Position numbers and translations under genes: made by a program. Source: Clostridium aquiflavi (GTDB taxonomy: Bacteria > Bacillota > Clostridia > Clostridiales > Clostridiaceae). Taken from it: a stretch of DNA of 64,000 nucleotides. The stretch is from contig NZ_JAVJAN010000017.1 in the NCBI RefSeq assembly GCF_031344075.1, positions 1 through 64,000 of the forward strand, read 5' to 3'. This document shows, in pieces, positions 1-8,280 of this stretch (position 1 is the first letter of the stretch; each line of letters begins with the position of its first letter). The notes under the pieces are model-generated. The model saw nothing but the letters and a program-made list of their open reading frames with translations, ran no database searches and had not been told where the DNA came from.

Positions 1-106
1 ATTGGGAGCAAGCTAAAATGGGACTATACTCATTTTAGCATTCCTAAGTTCAATTACTCAGCCCACTTTGCTTATACATATATCAACACCCTGCTAAAAC
101 AGAGCC
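1..106 (-). repeat. Dispersed palindromic-ended repeat, copy 1
   Basis: Read on the minus strand it begins GGCTCTGTTTTAGCAGG, runs through a core resembling GATATATGTATAAGCAAAGTGG, and ends in AGCTTGCTCCCAAT. The same core recurs near 184, 8224, 11337, 19303 and 59954. It may extend beyond the left edge of the window. It carries no gene. It looks like a non-autonomous mobile (MITE-type) element or a structured intergenic repeat; no transposase is present in the window. Confidence 0.7.
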
Positions 107-126
107 AATGATAAAAATAATAAAAA

Positions 127-172
127 CCATGATTCAAACAAATTTAATAACTTTTTGTTTAAATCATAGCCT
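127..172. terminator. Putative bidirectional terminator hairpin
   Basis: The arm ATGATTCAAACAAA (129-142) pairs with TTTGTTTAAATCAT (154-167) with one mismatch, and T-rich sequence follows on both strands. It could end the minus-strand transcript from the degV gene or a plus-strand transcript from outside the window. Confidence 0.45.
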
Positions 173-183
173 TTTATTATTTT

Positions 184-287
184 GCCTATATTTTAATATG
201 TGTTGATCTATCTAATACGCAAAGTGGCATTGTAATTGGACTTTTAAAATAGTTATGCAAGTATTATTATATTTACTGCTTGTCTCG
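184..287 (+). repeat. Dispersed palindromic-ended repeat, copy 2 (degenerate left end)
   Basis: It shares GTGTTGAT, GCAAAGTGGCATTGTAATTG and TTTACTGCTTGTC with the copy at 19303. The GGCTCTG end has decayed to GCCTATATTTTA. It lies in the opposite orientation to copy 1, so the two form a head-to-head pair. Confidence 0.6.
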
Positions 288-295
288 TTTTTTAT

Positions 296-323
296 ATTGG
301 GAGCAAGCTAAAATGGTACTATA
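296..323 (-). repeat. 28-bp repeat fragment matching bases 1-28
   Basis: This segment repeats bases 1-28 with one difference (ATTGGGAGCAAGCTAAAATG followed by G then T/G and ACTATA). In copy 1 the sequence is the distal end of the repeat, so this is probably the end of a third, truncated element abutting copy 2. Confidence 0.65.
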
Positions 324-333
324 AGTTATTATT

Positions 334-1179
334 TTATTTAGTTAAATATACTAGTCCACAACAATTAGGTCCTGAATGAATACATACACTAGATCCTAAT
401 GGACATTCAGTATAGTTCATATTATTTTCTTGTAAGTATTCTAAAAGAGCTGCTTTAATTTCTACATTTTTGGCATCAACTAGTAATATTGGAACATCCT
501 CATCTAATTGTGCTTCTTCTAATTCTGAAATTATTTTTTTAATAACCTTTTTATTTCCTCTTATTTTATCTTTAACAGACATTAATCCATCTTTTATATC
601 TAAGATTAATTTTATTCCAAATACGCTACCAACCATTCCAGCGGTTTTAGATATTCTTCCACCTCTTATAAGATATTCCAATGATTCAAAGCACATTAAT
701 GTTTTTATATTGTACTTAGCTGAATCAATCTCTTTAAATACATTTTCCAAACTATTTCCCTTATCTAAAAGTATAGATGCTTTTAGCACTAAAATCCCTA
801 ATGCTGGTGCTATATTTTGAGAATCCACCACCATTATATTATCACTTTCTAATGTATTTTTAGCTATACATGCAGATTGGTATGTTCCACTCATAGCAGA
901 AGACATATGAATTGAAAGTATTTTATATCCATCATCTAAATATTTTTTATATGTTTCTACAAATCTACTAGGAATAACTTGACCTGTAGTAGGTAAAATA
1001 TTATCTCTTTCTATTTTTTCAAAAACTTTAGATGGAGTTATTTCAACTCCATCTAAATAACTTTCTTCTTTAAAATTTATTAAAACTGGTAAAACTTCTA
1101 TATCATACTTTTCATATATTTCTTTTGGTAAATCAGCAGTACTATCTGTGATAATTTTTATCTTCTCCATTTGCCTCAT
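334..1179 (-). CDS. DegV family fatty-acid-binding protein
   Basis: A 281-aa protein of full family length. DegV/FakB proteins bind a single fatty acid and present it to the FakA kinase for phosphorylation and membrane lipid synthesis. Visible signatures are TDSTADL near residues 11-17, TTGQVIPSRF in the first third, SSAMSGTYQSA near residue 95, GRISKTAGMVGS near residue 175, and a C-terminal HSGPNCCGL segment like the fatty-acid pocket signature. The first ATG is kept because GGAGAAGGG lies just upstream. It sits 9 bp downstream of trmL and is probably co-transcribed. No FakA kinase gene is in the window, so the partner must be elsewhere. Confidence 0.92.
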   Translation of the reverse strand: MRQMEKIKIITDSTADLPKEIYEKYDIEVLPVLINFKEESYLDGVEITPSKVFEKIERDNILPTTGQVIPSRFVETYKKYLDDGYKILSIHMSSAMSGTYQSACIAKNTLESDNIMVVDSQNIAPALGILVLKASILLDKGNSLENVFKEIDSAKYNIKTLMCFESLEYLIRGGRISKTAGMVGSVFGIKLILDIKDGLMSVKDKIRGNKKVIKKIISELEEAQLDEDVPILLVDAKNVEIKAALLEYLQENNMNYTECPLGSSVCIHSGPNCCGLVYLTK

Positions 1180-1188
1180 TCCCTTCTC

Positions 1189-1650
1189 CTATTTCATGTT
1201 TGGAAATCCAAATTGTCTTAAAGCTTCATACGCAACTATTGACACAGTATTAGATAAGTTTAAACTTCTAGTACTTGATTGAATCATTGGTATTCTCATA
1301 CCAGTAATTACTTCATGGATTTCTTCTGGTACACCACTTGATTCCCTTCCAAACATTATAAAATCACCCTTTTGAAATGAAATTTCATTGTAATAATCTC
1401 CAGCATGAGTGCTTGATAAAAATATTCTTTCATTCTTGTATTTTTCCATAAATGCTTCATAGCTTTCATGAATTTCTAGGTTTAAATATTTCCAATAATC
1501 TAATCCTGCTCTTCTTACATGCTTTTCATCTATATCAAATCCTAACGGTTTTATTAAATGTAGCTTACTATCTGTAAGTACACAGGTTCTTGCTATATTC
1601 CCAGTATTTTGCGGAATTTCTGGTTGATATAATACTATATTTAAATTCAA
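1189..1650 (-). CDS. trmL: tRNA (cytidine/uridine-2'-O-)-methyltransferase TrmL
   Basis: A 153-aa SPOUT-fold methyltransferase that modifies the ribose of the wobble nucleotide (position 34) of leucine tRNAs, using S-adenosylmethionine. Evidence is the N-terminal LYQPEIPQNTGNIARTC segment, GRESSGVPEEI near residues 101-111, and the C-terminal knot sequence RSLNLSNTVSIVAYE. The length matches the minimal TrmL/CspR type, which lacks an extra RNA-binding domain. It is the first gene of a likely two-gene unit with degV. An AAGGTGA ribosome binding site precedes the ATG. Confidence 0.95.
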   Translation of the reverse strand: MNLNIVLYQPEIPQNTGNIARTCVLTDSKLHLIKPLGFDIDEKHVRRAGLDYWKYLNLEIHESYEAFMEKYKNERIFLSSTHAGDYYNEISFQKGDFIMFGRESSGVPEEIHEVITGMRIPMIQSSTRSLNLSNTVSIVAYEALRQFGFPNMK

Positions 1651-1787
1651 AAGATCACCTTCTCTAATTACTTACTGTTGTTACCATCAGTATAATTAAA
1701 AAGTATACTATATGGTTTATTAACTGTCTAGTCGTAGCTTACTTAAGTTAAATTAAAATGAAAGTTACTAAAAATAGTTTACATAAC

Positions 1788-1821
1788 AAAAATAAAAGGT
1801 ACTAAAAGTACCTTTTATTTT
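1788..1821 (-). terminator. Rho-independent terminator after the VanW-family gene
   Basis: AAATAAAAGGTAC and GTACCTTTTATTT form a perfect 13-bp stem with a 5-nt loop (1790-1820). It is flanked by T-rich sequence on both strands, so it may act in both directions. It lies just after the stop codon of the minus-strand gene at 1826. Confidence 0.85.
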
Positions 1822-1825
1822 TTCA

Positions 1826-3349
1826 CTATTGAGCTACTGGTGGAGCTACTGAATCTTGTGATACAGGCGGTGTTACTGGTGGATTTGCAGGTGGAACAAC
1901 ACCTGGAGTTTGTTCTGTAGCTGCTGGTGGGACTAACGGTTGTGTTCCTTTTTTAACAACTATATCAACAGCTGTATAATAATCATTTGATATTAACTCT
2001 TTATTTGTTTGAACACCATTTTCATATGTTAATTGATAAGAATTAGTTTTATAACCTGTCATTCCACCACTTTCTGTAACCTCTTGTCCTTCTGGCAAAG
2101 TTGCATCTTCTACTACTTTTACAGTCGGTTCTATGGTCTGAATTATTTCATTTTCCATATCATAAGTTTTGCCTCCCAATGCAGAAACATCACCATATAT
2201 ATTATAAGTCATAACTTTATTGTATGTACTTCCTTGTATATAAATTGGAGAATCATAAGTATTTTTAAACTTGTAATCTATATCCCCATAAGAAACAGTT
2301 GCATCTAGTCCAGGTTTTGCATAACCTACAGACATGGAATGATTTCTTCTTTCTACCGCTCTTATATTAGCATGCATTACCGCTCTATAAAGCGCTGTTG
2401 ATACTTGGCATATGCCTCCACCTATTCCTGGCTCTACCTTATTACCAACATAAGTTGCTGCTTCTTTATACCCTCTTTCCACTGTTCTAGGACCAACAAC
2501 TTCATTGAAACTAAATACATCTCCTGGCATTAAAATCACTCCATTTATGGCTTTAGTTGCAAGATCTATATTAGCACTTCTTCCTTCAGATGACGTACCA
2601 TAATTTGAAGAATATGAACCAATAATTCCATTTATTTTTGATAAATCCTTACTTGTAATTTTAGGTTGTACCGTTTCTAAATCCATTGAAACTACAATTT
2701 CTTCATTTATATGTCCTGTTATAATTTCTTTTAATTTTTTATCAAATTCATCCATATTTATACTTTTACCAACAACTTCGTCTACAATACTGAACCCGTT
2801 CCCATTAATTGAAAGAGTTGCATCTTTAGGCTCATCTTCAACTTTACTTTTCACCATTTCTTCATAAGCTTTTAATTTCTCTTCATCATATGATAAATTT
2901 AAATCAATTTCATGCTTATCTTTCCCCTTATTCTTTATGTAAGAATATTTTTTTAATACCGAATCATTTTTTCCAAAATTCATAGCATCATTTATCACAT
3001 TATCAATATCATAAACTGGAGATATGTCCGAATATAAAAGCTCAAATTCTGACTCACCTATTTTTATAGATACTTTTTTATCTCCTATTTTTCCTTGAAG
3101 CTCTTGAATTAATTTTTCTCTTGCTTCTTCTTTTGTCATTCCTCCAATGTTCACATCTTGCACTGCAACACCTAAATATATCTTATTATTCCATTCTTCC
3201 ACTATTTTATTAATAGATAAAAAATATCCAGTAAATAATGCCGAAATAATTACTATAAATGCACATATTCCTATTATTATTCTCTTTTTCTTTTTATTAC
3301 TTGATATTTTTCTAAGGACTTTCCCCCTTTTTCCATTCTCTCCGTTCAC
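1826..3349 (-). CDS. VanW family membrane-anchored cell-wall protein
   Basis: 507 aa. The order is a Lys/Arg-rich cytoplasmic N-terminus, one membrane helix at about residues 22-48, a peptidoglycan-binding-4-like region at about 80-210, the VanW domain at about 240-375 (with GPRTVERGYKEAATYVG and GGGICQVSTALYRAV), a G5-like segment at about 395-465, and a proline-rich tail from about 470. The architecture is common in clostridial surface proteins. Its biochemical role is not known, and the name comes from VanW of vancomycin clusters. The start is a GTG with AAGGGG seven bases upstream. Monocistronic, with a strong terminator behind it. VanRS-like genes and ddl lie within 5 kb, but vanH/A/X-type genes are absent. 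Confidence 0.88.
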   Translation of the reverse strand: MNGENGKRGKVLRKISSNKKKKRIIIGICAFIVIISALFTGYFLSINKIVEEWNNKIYLGVAVQDVNIGGMTKEEAREKLIQELQGKIGDKKVSIKIGESEFELLYSDISPVYDIDNVINDAMNFGKNDSVLKKYSYIKNKGKDKHEIDLNLSYDEEKLKAYEEMVKSKVEDEPKDATLSINGNGFSIVDEVVGKSINMDEFDKKLKEIITGHINEEIVVSMDLETVQPKITSKDLSKINGIIGSYSSNYGTSSEGRSANIDLATKAINGVILMPGDVFSFNEVVGPRTVERGYKEAATYVGNKVEPGIGGGICQVSTALYRAVMHANIRAVERRNHSMSVGYAKPGLDATVSYGDIDYKFKNTYDSPIYIQGSTYNKVMTYNIYGDVSALGGKTYDMENEIIQTIEPTVKVVEDATLPEGQEVTESGGMTGYKTNSYQLTYENGVQTNKELISNDYYTAVDIVVKKGTQPLVPPAATEQTPGVVPPANPPVTPPVSQDSVAPPVAQ

Positions 3350-3502
3350 ATTTATTCCCCTTTCAATAAATATACTGAATTAACAGTTTAACACTATTAA
3401 CATTTTTATAAAAAATTACATGTTCTAAACATAATTGCAAGTTTTATTATATCACATTATTTCTTATATTTAATAAGAATATTATCGTATAATTTACATA
3501 AA

Positions 3503-3540
3503 AATAAAGGTATCTTTTCATAAAATTAAGATACCTTTAT
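3503..3540 (-). terminator. Rho-independent terminator after the GH25 gene
   Basis: ATAAAGGTATCTT (3504-3516) pairs perfectly with AAGATACCTTTAT (3528-3540). It sits 12 bases past the stop codon of the minus-strand lysozyme gene, with A/T-rich sequence beyond. Confidence 0.8.
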
Positions 3541-3552
3541 CTTATATTTTAT

Positions 3553-4494
3553 TTATAATTTAACTTTAGCTCTAGTTTTAGATGTTTCGCCATCATAATC
3601 AAATGCTTCAATTGTGATATTTATAGGATTCCCTTTAGGAATTTCTAGTTTATTTTTATCTATAACATATTTGGTTGCATTCTCATCTACAGTTGCTATC
3701 CAATAATTATTTACAAATATATTATATCCTAGCAAATCTATATCGGGTACCCTATTCCATGAAAGATATATATTATTTCCATTCATGCTGGCTTTAAATC
3801 CAGTCACATCATAAGGTTGAGTTAATAACCTTATATTATCAGGTCCCCAATTAGCATCTACTGGATTTCCTACTCCCATTACCTTTTGATCTTCGCTAAA
3901 TTGCCAAATTCTCCATCTAGTCCATCCTCCAATATCAGGTGGATAAGGCGGATTAATTGGAACTTTTGTGTACATAGCGATCCATAATGGCATGTTTTTC
4001 AAAGGATATCCCTTTCCTTTTACATAAAAATTATCATATAATTCTATGAAAAACAATCCCGTATAAAGCATAAGTCTTCTTCTAGTTTTTCTTTCAAATC
4101 TCACCCTAAATCTATCTATCCATTCCACTAGAGTCTTAGTTGGTATAGATTTATCTATAGGTACTTCAATATCTAATACTGGAAATAAATCTCCATAATC
4201 TTTATTTCCAAAACCTTGTTGTAATAAATTTATAAAATCATCACATTGTCTATCAGCATCTGTTAAGTCATATGACGGAACTCCAAAATGATATGCCCCT
4301 ACAGGAATCCCATAGTTTCTGCTTTCTTTTGCAAATTGAATGAATTTTTTATCTACTCTAAACCTACCTGTACCTGAGCCAGATGATCTTAAGTATAGAA
4401 AATCTATTTTAGTTGCTAAAATAGAAAATTGAGCATCTTGAGTATACTCATTAATATCTATTCCAAAAAGACTCTTATCATTTTTATTTTGCAT
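3553..4494 (-). CDS. GH25 family lysozyme (muramidase) with C-terminal FnIII-like domain
   Basis: 313 aa. Residues about 8-210 are a glycoside hydrolase family 25 fold, which cleaves the MurNAc-GlcNAc bond of peptidoglycan. Seen directly are GIDINEY at the start, GAYHFG, the catalytic DxE in FPVLDIEVP, and a WQFSED segment near the end of the domain. Residues about 225-313 look like one fibronectin type III module (YDVTGFKAS..., LSWNRVPDIDLLGYNIF...). There is no signal peptide or membrane helix, which is unusual for a self-acting autolysin. It may be released by lysis, be exported non-classically, or act inside spores. AGGAGGA ribosome binding site. Confidence 0.88.
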   Translation of the reverse strand: MQNKNDKSLFGIDINEYTQDAQFSILATKIDFLYLRSSGSGTGRFRVDKKFIQFAKESRNYGIPVGAYHFGVPSYDLTDADRQCDDFINLLQQGFGNKDYGDLFPVLDIEVPIDKSIPTKTLVEWIDRFRVRFERKTRRRLMLYTGLFFIELYDNFYVKGKGYPLKNMPLWIAMYTKVPINPPYPPDIGGWTRWRIWQFSEDQKVMGVGNPVDANWGPDNIRLLTQPYDVTGFKASMNGNNIYLSWNRVPDIDLLGYNIFVNNYWIATVDENATKYVIDKNKLEIPKGNPINITIEAFDYDGETSKTRAKVKL

Positions 4495-4577
4495 ACTTCC
4501 TCCTAAAAAAAGTAGTCTTATTATAAAATATTAAAGTTACTCAAAAAAAGTACCAATAAAATATAATTATATTTTTA

Positions 4578-6113
4578 CTATAAATTTTCCATTTTTAAAT
4601 TAACATAAAAACTTATATTATCATCAATACATTCAGCCCATATTTTACCTTCATGTAAATTAATTATATTCTTAGAAATAGCAAGTCCTAATCCTGATCC
4701 TCCTGTGGTAGTATTTCTTGATTCATCAACTCTATAAAACCTATCAAACACCTTGTCTAATTTCTCTTTAGATATATATTCTCCTTTATTTCTACATACA
4801 AAAGTTATATAATCATCTTTTTGATAAAGACCTATTATTATTTCACCAGGTTTAATTGAATACTTTACAGCATTCATTATTAAGTTTTCAAATACTCTAA
4901 GCATTTTTACTATATCTATAAAAACATATGCTTTATCAATATCAAATTTTTTATTTATATTTATTGAATTTTCATATACTATAGGTATCATTTCTTCTAT
5001 CAATTGTGATAAAAGTTCACATAAATTAACTTTTTCTTTATTTAGTTTCATTCCATTATTGTTAAGTTTTGTGTATTCAAATAAATCTTCGATTAATATA
5101 TTTAATTTTTGTGCCTTATTATAGGCTATATTTAAATATTCGTTCATTTCTTCTTTATTTTTATATCTATCTTCTTTTACAAGTCCTATATAACCCATAA
5201 TAGAAGTTAGAGGCGTTCTTAAATCATGAGATACATTTGTAATCAAATCAGTTTTTGTTTTTTCTGCATCCCTTTCAGCTTGTATTTTTTCCCCAATCTC
5301 TTTAGCCATATTATTTATGTTGTTAGCTATCTTCCGAATTTCATCTCTTCCTTTTTCTTCAATCCTATAATTTAAATTCCCATTTGCTATTATTTTTAAA
5401 CCAGATGCAATTTCATCTAAATACTTCATCTTATTATTTGTAATTATTACAAATGAAATTATAAAAATTATAAATGTAAGCGACAAAGCTAATGATGAAT
5501 TAGACATTTCCACCGTATTATATACTATTTCTGCCTTTGGTATTTTAGAGTATATTAAATACAATCTAGTACTATCCATTTTTAATGGCATAATATGAAC
5601 TCTTTCCCTTGCTGCATTACTAGTATCATTCTCATTAGAAATAATATCTCTAAATACACTATATATGTCTATGGTTTCTTCATAAACATTTGAGGTTTTG
5701 AAAATAACTTTTCCTTCAGTATTTGTAATATATATCTTACTATTATTATACATAGGAGAATTTAATATTTTTTCTATATCTTTAGAATCATCTATCTTTA
5801 AATGTTCCGTTCTCTCTAATTCCTTTAATAACATATTAGCTTCTTTTTCTGTAGATTCATAATCATAAAATACTTCTGGATTTCTATATTCTTTTTTTAA
5901 CAATACATCTGTAAAATTATAAAATGTAAAAGATAACAAAAAGCATACTCCAATTACTAACATTAATTCAAATCTAATGCTTCTCTCAATATTTATTTTT
6001 AATCTTAAACATGTACTTCGAAAAAACTTGTAAAAATTTAAAGTAATTAATTTTTCATTATATTTTTTATAAAGATTTTTTAACTTTTCTTTATTTTTCA
6101 ATTTTATACCCAA
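4578..6113 (-). CDS. VanS/PhoR-like sensor histidine kinase
   Basis: 511 aa. Two membrane helices (about 49-68 and 207-228) bracket an extracytoplasmic sensor of about 135 aa. A HAMP linker, a HisKA domain with the phospho-accepting His in VSHDLRTPLTS, and a HATPase domain (N box ENLIMNAVKYS, G2 box GGSGLGLAIS) follow. The start codon lies within the 3' end of the upstream regulator gene (23-bp overlap), the usual regulator-kinase coupling. The partner regulator is frameshifted, so the kinase may now signal to nothing or cross-talk. The stimulus is unknown; the sequence resembles VanS-type kinases of Firmicutes. Confidence 0.9.
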   Translation of the reverse strand: MGIKLKNKEKLKNLYKKYNEKLITLNFYKFFRSTCLRLKINIERSIRFELMLVIGVCFLLSFTFYNFTDVLLKKEYRNPEVFYDYESTEKEANMLLKELERTEHLKIDDSKDIEKILNSPMYNNSKIYITNTEGKVIFKTSNVYEETIDIYSVFRDIISNENDTSNAARERVHIMPLKMDSTRLYLIYSKIPKAEIVYNTVEMSNSSLALSLTFIIFIISFVIITNNKMKYLDEIASGLKIIANGNLNYRIEEKGRDEIRKIANNINNMAKEIGEKIQAERDAEKTKTDLITNVSHDLRTPLTSIMGYIGLVKEDRYKNKEEMNEYLNIAYNKAQKLNILIEDLFEYTKLNNNGMKLNKEKVNLCELLSQLIEEMIPIVYENSININKKFDIDKAYVFIDIVKMLRVFENLIMNAVKYSIKPGEIIIGLYQKDDYITFVCRNKGEYISKEKLDKVFDRFYRVDESRNTTTGGSGLGLAISKNIINLHEGKIWAECIDDNISFYVNLKMENL

Positions 6114-6844
6114 CTCCCCATACGGTCTTTATAAATTTAGGGTTTCTTGGATCACTTTCTATTTTTTCTCTTATTTTTCTTATATGTACCATTACAGTAT
6201 TATCTGAAGACATAAATTCTTGGTTCCAAACACTTTCATATATATTTTCTATTGAAAAAACTTTTCCTCTATACACTTTCATATATATTTTCTATTGAAA
6301 AAACTTTTCCTCTATTCTTAGCAAGTAACAATAATATATCAAATTCAGTAGGTGTTAATTTTACTAAATTGTTATTTAATATTACTTCATGTGTTTCTAA
6401 GTTTATTATTAATTCATCAATTTCTATTACACTTTCTTCTAACTCTCCATCATCAGAATGCTTTGTATTAAATTTGCAAAATCTTCTTAATTGTGATTTT
6501 ACTCTAGCAACAAGTTCTAATGGATTAAATGGCTTTGTTAAATAATCATCAGCCCCCATATTAAGTCCTAATATTTTATCTATATCTTCACTTTTAGCTG
6601 ATAACATTATTATTGGCATTTCTCTTTCTTCTCTTATCTTTAAGCATGTATCTATACCATTCAGTTTAGGCATCATAACATCTAATATTACTAAATCTAT
6701 ATCTTTATCCCTAATTACATCTAATGCCTCTTCACCATTACATGCTTTTATAGTAATATAACCTTCACTTTTTAAATATATTTCAACTAAATCTCTAATT
6801 TCTTTTTCATCATCAACGATTAAAATAGTTTTATTTTCTAGCAT
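6091..6844 (-). pseudogene. VanR-like OmpR-family response regulator, frameshifted by a 43-bp tandem duplication
   Basis: The 5' part (6269-6844, 191 aa) carries an intact receiver: acidic pair VDDEKE, phospho-acceptor in LVILDVMMP, and switch lysine in LTKPFNPLEL. The winged-helix domain is entered but stops at a TAG just after RGKVFSIENIYESV. The rest of the DNA-binding domain, including its recognition region, lies in another frame at 6091-6282 and repeats RGKVFSIENIYESV before continuing WNQEFMSSDN. Removing one 43-bp copy gives a continuous 236-aa regulator of normal family length. The start is the ATG at 6844, with AAAAGGGG seven bases away. As sequenced, the product cannot bind DNA normally. 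It could be a dead gene, a reversible variant or a sequence error. Confidence 0.88.
6231..6316. repeat. 43-bp direct tandem duplication
   Basis: Two adjacent copies, 6231-6273 and 6274-6316, begin CACTTTCATATATATTTTC and end TTTTCCTCTAT, and differ only in the last base. The unit length is not a multiple of three and shifts the frame of the response regulator gene by one base. Confidence 0.97.
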
Positions 6845-7159
6845 GTCCATTCCCCTTTTCTCACTTTAAATAAACATAATATTCCTTAACTATATTTTAA
6901 CTTAAACTTCTAAAAAAAACCTCCGTAAACTTCTTAAGATTTTCTAAACTTAACTCATTCTTTTAATTATCGGTTATATATTAAATTAACTACACTAAAA
7001 ACAGCTAAGCAACTTTGGATCTGTTTTAATAATATATTTTATCAAAGACAAAATAAATAGAGACAAGCATTTATACAGACGCTTATCTCTATGTTATATG
7101 ATTATTATTTTATAATGGTTAAAATTTAGTTAAAGTTTTTATATCCAACTAAGTGTAGT
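6845..7159. other. Gene-free spacer between ddl and the regulator pseudogene
   Basis: About 315 bp of A/T-rich sequence. It contains the likely ddl terminator at 7058-7091 and presumably the promoter of the regulator-kinase pair. I see no conserved element or small gene with a convincing ribosome binding site. Confidence 0.5.
7058..7091 (-). terminator. Putative terminator downstream of ddl
   Basis: ATAGAGACAAGC and GCTTATCTCTAT pair over 12 positions with one mismatch across an 11-nt loop. On the minus strand the hairpin is followed by a T-rich stretch. It lies about 70 bp after the ddl stop codon. Confidence 0.6.
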
Positions 7160-8065
7160 TTATCTAATAACCTTCATTGACTCATCAATTATCATGTCTA
7201 TAAGTTCTGGGAATGATATATTAAGTCCTGCTGCACTCTTAGGAATTAAACTATTAGGAGTCATTCCTGGCAAAGTATTAACTTCTAAAATATATGGAAC
7301 TTTATCTTCAGTTACTATCATATCAACTCTTGAATAAACCTCACATTTTAATGCCTTATATGTTGCTAAAGCCATTTCTTCTACTTCTTCATGTAATTCT
7401 TTTGGAAGTTCTGTTACAAATTCATCTGATCCCCCATCTGCATATTTTGCAGTGAAATCAAAAAATTCAGCTTTTGGCTTTATTGCTACAACTGGTAACA
7501 TCTTATCACCAAATACAGGGCAAGTTATTTCATCACCTTTTATAAATTTTTCTATAATAACTTCGCTGTCCCATTTAAAAGCTTCTGTCACGGCACTTTC
7601 TATATCTTTTTCTTCTTTTATTATAAATGTAGCAACACTTGATCCTCCATGGGTTGGTTTTACTACTACTGGATATCCCATTTTTTCTATTTCTTCATAA
7701 TTTATTTGGTCATTTCTTCTTAAATTTATCCAAGGTGCTGTTCTTATGTTATCAGCTTTTAATATACATTTACTTATATCCTTATCCATGCACATAGAGC
7801 TACTTAATGGACCGCATCCTGAATATGGTATTCCAAGTGTTTGAAGAACTGATTGAACTGTTCCATCTTCTCCAAATTGACCATGTAATGCTAAAAGTGC
7901 AAAATCAATACCTTTAACTTTATTTATTATATCTTCTTTTTCATCAATAACTATAGAAATCACTTCATATTTATCTTTGTTTATACTATCAACTATTGAT
8001 TTACCACTTTTTAAAGATATTTCTCTTTCTGATGAAATACCACCCATTATTACTCCAACTTTCAT
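7160..8065 (-). CDS. ddl: D-alanine--D-alanine ligase
   Basis: A 301-aa ATP-grasp enzyme that joins two D-alanines for the peptidoglycan stem peptide in the cytoplasm. Signatures are the N-terminal MGGISSEREISL, HGQFGEDGTVQ, the ATP-grasp loop VVKPTHGGSSVA, a metal-binding LEVNTLPGMTPNSL near the C-terminus, and CMDKDISK before the central domain. The length fits the short DdlB-type enzyme. GGAGG lies seven bases before the ATG. It is a single-gene unit between two hairpins. There is no sign of the substitutions that mark VanA/VanG-type lactate or serine ligases, but the specificity loop was not modelled. Confidence 0.94.
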   Translation of the reverse strand: MKVGVIMGGISSEREISLKSGKSIVDSINKDKYEVISIVIDEKEDIINKVKGIDFALLALHGQFGEDGTVQSVLQTLGIPYSGCGPLSSSMCMDKDISKCILKADNIRTAPWINLRRNDQINYEEIEKMGYPVVVKPTHGGSSVATFIIKEEKDIESAVTEAFKWDSEVIIEKFIKGDEITCPVFGDKMLPVVAIKPKAEFFDFTAKYADGGSDEFVTELPKELHEEVEEMALATYKALKCEVYSRVDMIVTEDKVPYILEVNTLPGMTPNSLIPKSAAGLNISFPELIDMIIDESMKVIR

Positions 8066-8172
8066 AAGTTACCTCCAATATCTTAGTTCAATAATTATTT
8101 TATATTAATCATATTCTATTAATTTTAATATATCTTATAATTATATATTAATAAATTTTTTGCCAAAATTAA

Positions 8173-8211
8173 AGAACCACTAATAATAACCTTTAAATTA
8201 CTAGTGGTTCT
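8173..8211 (-). terminator. Rho-independent terminator after nth
   Basis: AGAACCACTAATAA (8173-8186) pairs with TTACTAGTGGTTCT (8198-8211), with a T-rich minus-strand tail. A decayed repeat lies between it and the end of nth. Confidence 0.8.
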
Positions 8212-8223
8212 AAATATGTTTTA

Positions 8224-8280
8224 TTTAATTACTCAGTCCACCTTACTTATGCATACATAAAAACTTTGCTAAAACAGAGA
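8224..8280 (-). repeat. Dispersed repeat, partial copy
   Basis: On the minus strand it reads TCTCTGTTTTAGCAAAG, then TATGCATAAGTAAGGTGGACTGAGTAATT. This matches the first half of the element seen intact at 59954. It abuts the stop codon of nth. Confidence 0.65.

Noticed and set aside
470..820. 116-aa plus-strand open frame antisense to degV
   Set aside because: Lies wholly within the intact degV gene on the other strand, shows no ribosome binding site or recognisable domain; a shadow of A/T-rich codon bias.
6091..6282. Separate 63-aa winged-helix gene
   Set aside because: It begins inside the 43-bp duplicated unit with no ribosome binding site, so it is better read as the shifted 3' part of the response regulator.
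1826..8065. Vancomycin resistance operon
   Set aside because: VanW-, VanR- and VanS-like genes and ddl are near each other but are separate units, and vanH, vanX/Y, vanT and a variant ligase are missing.
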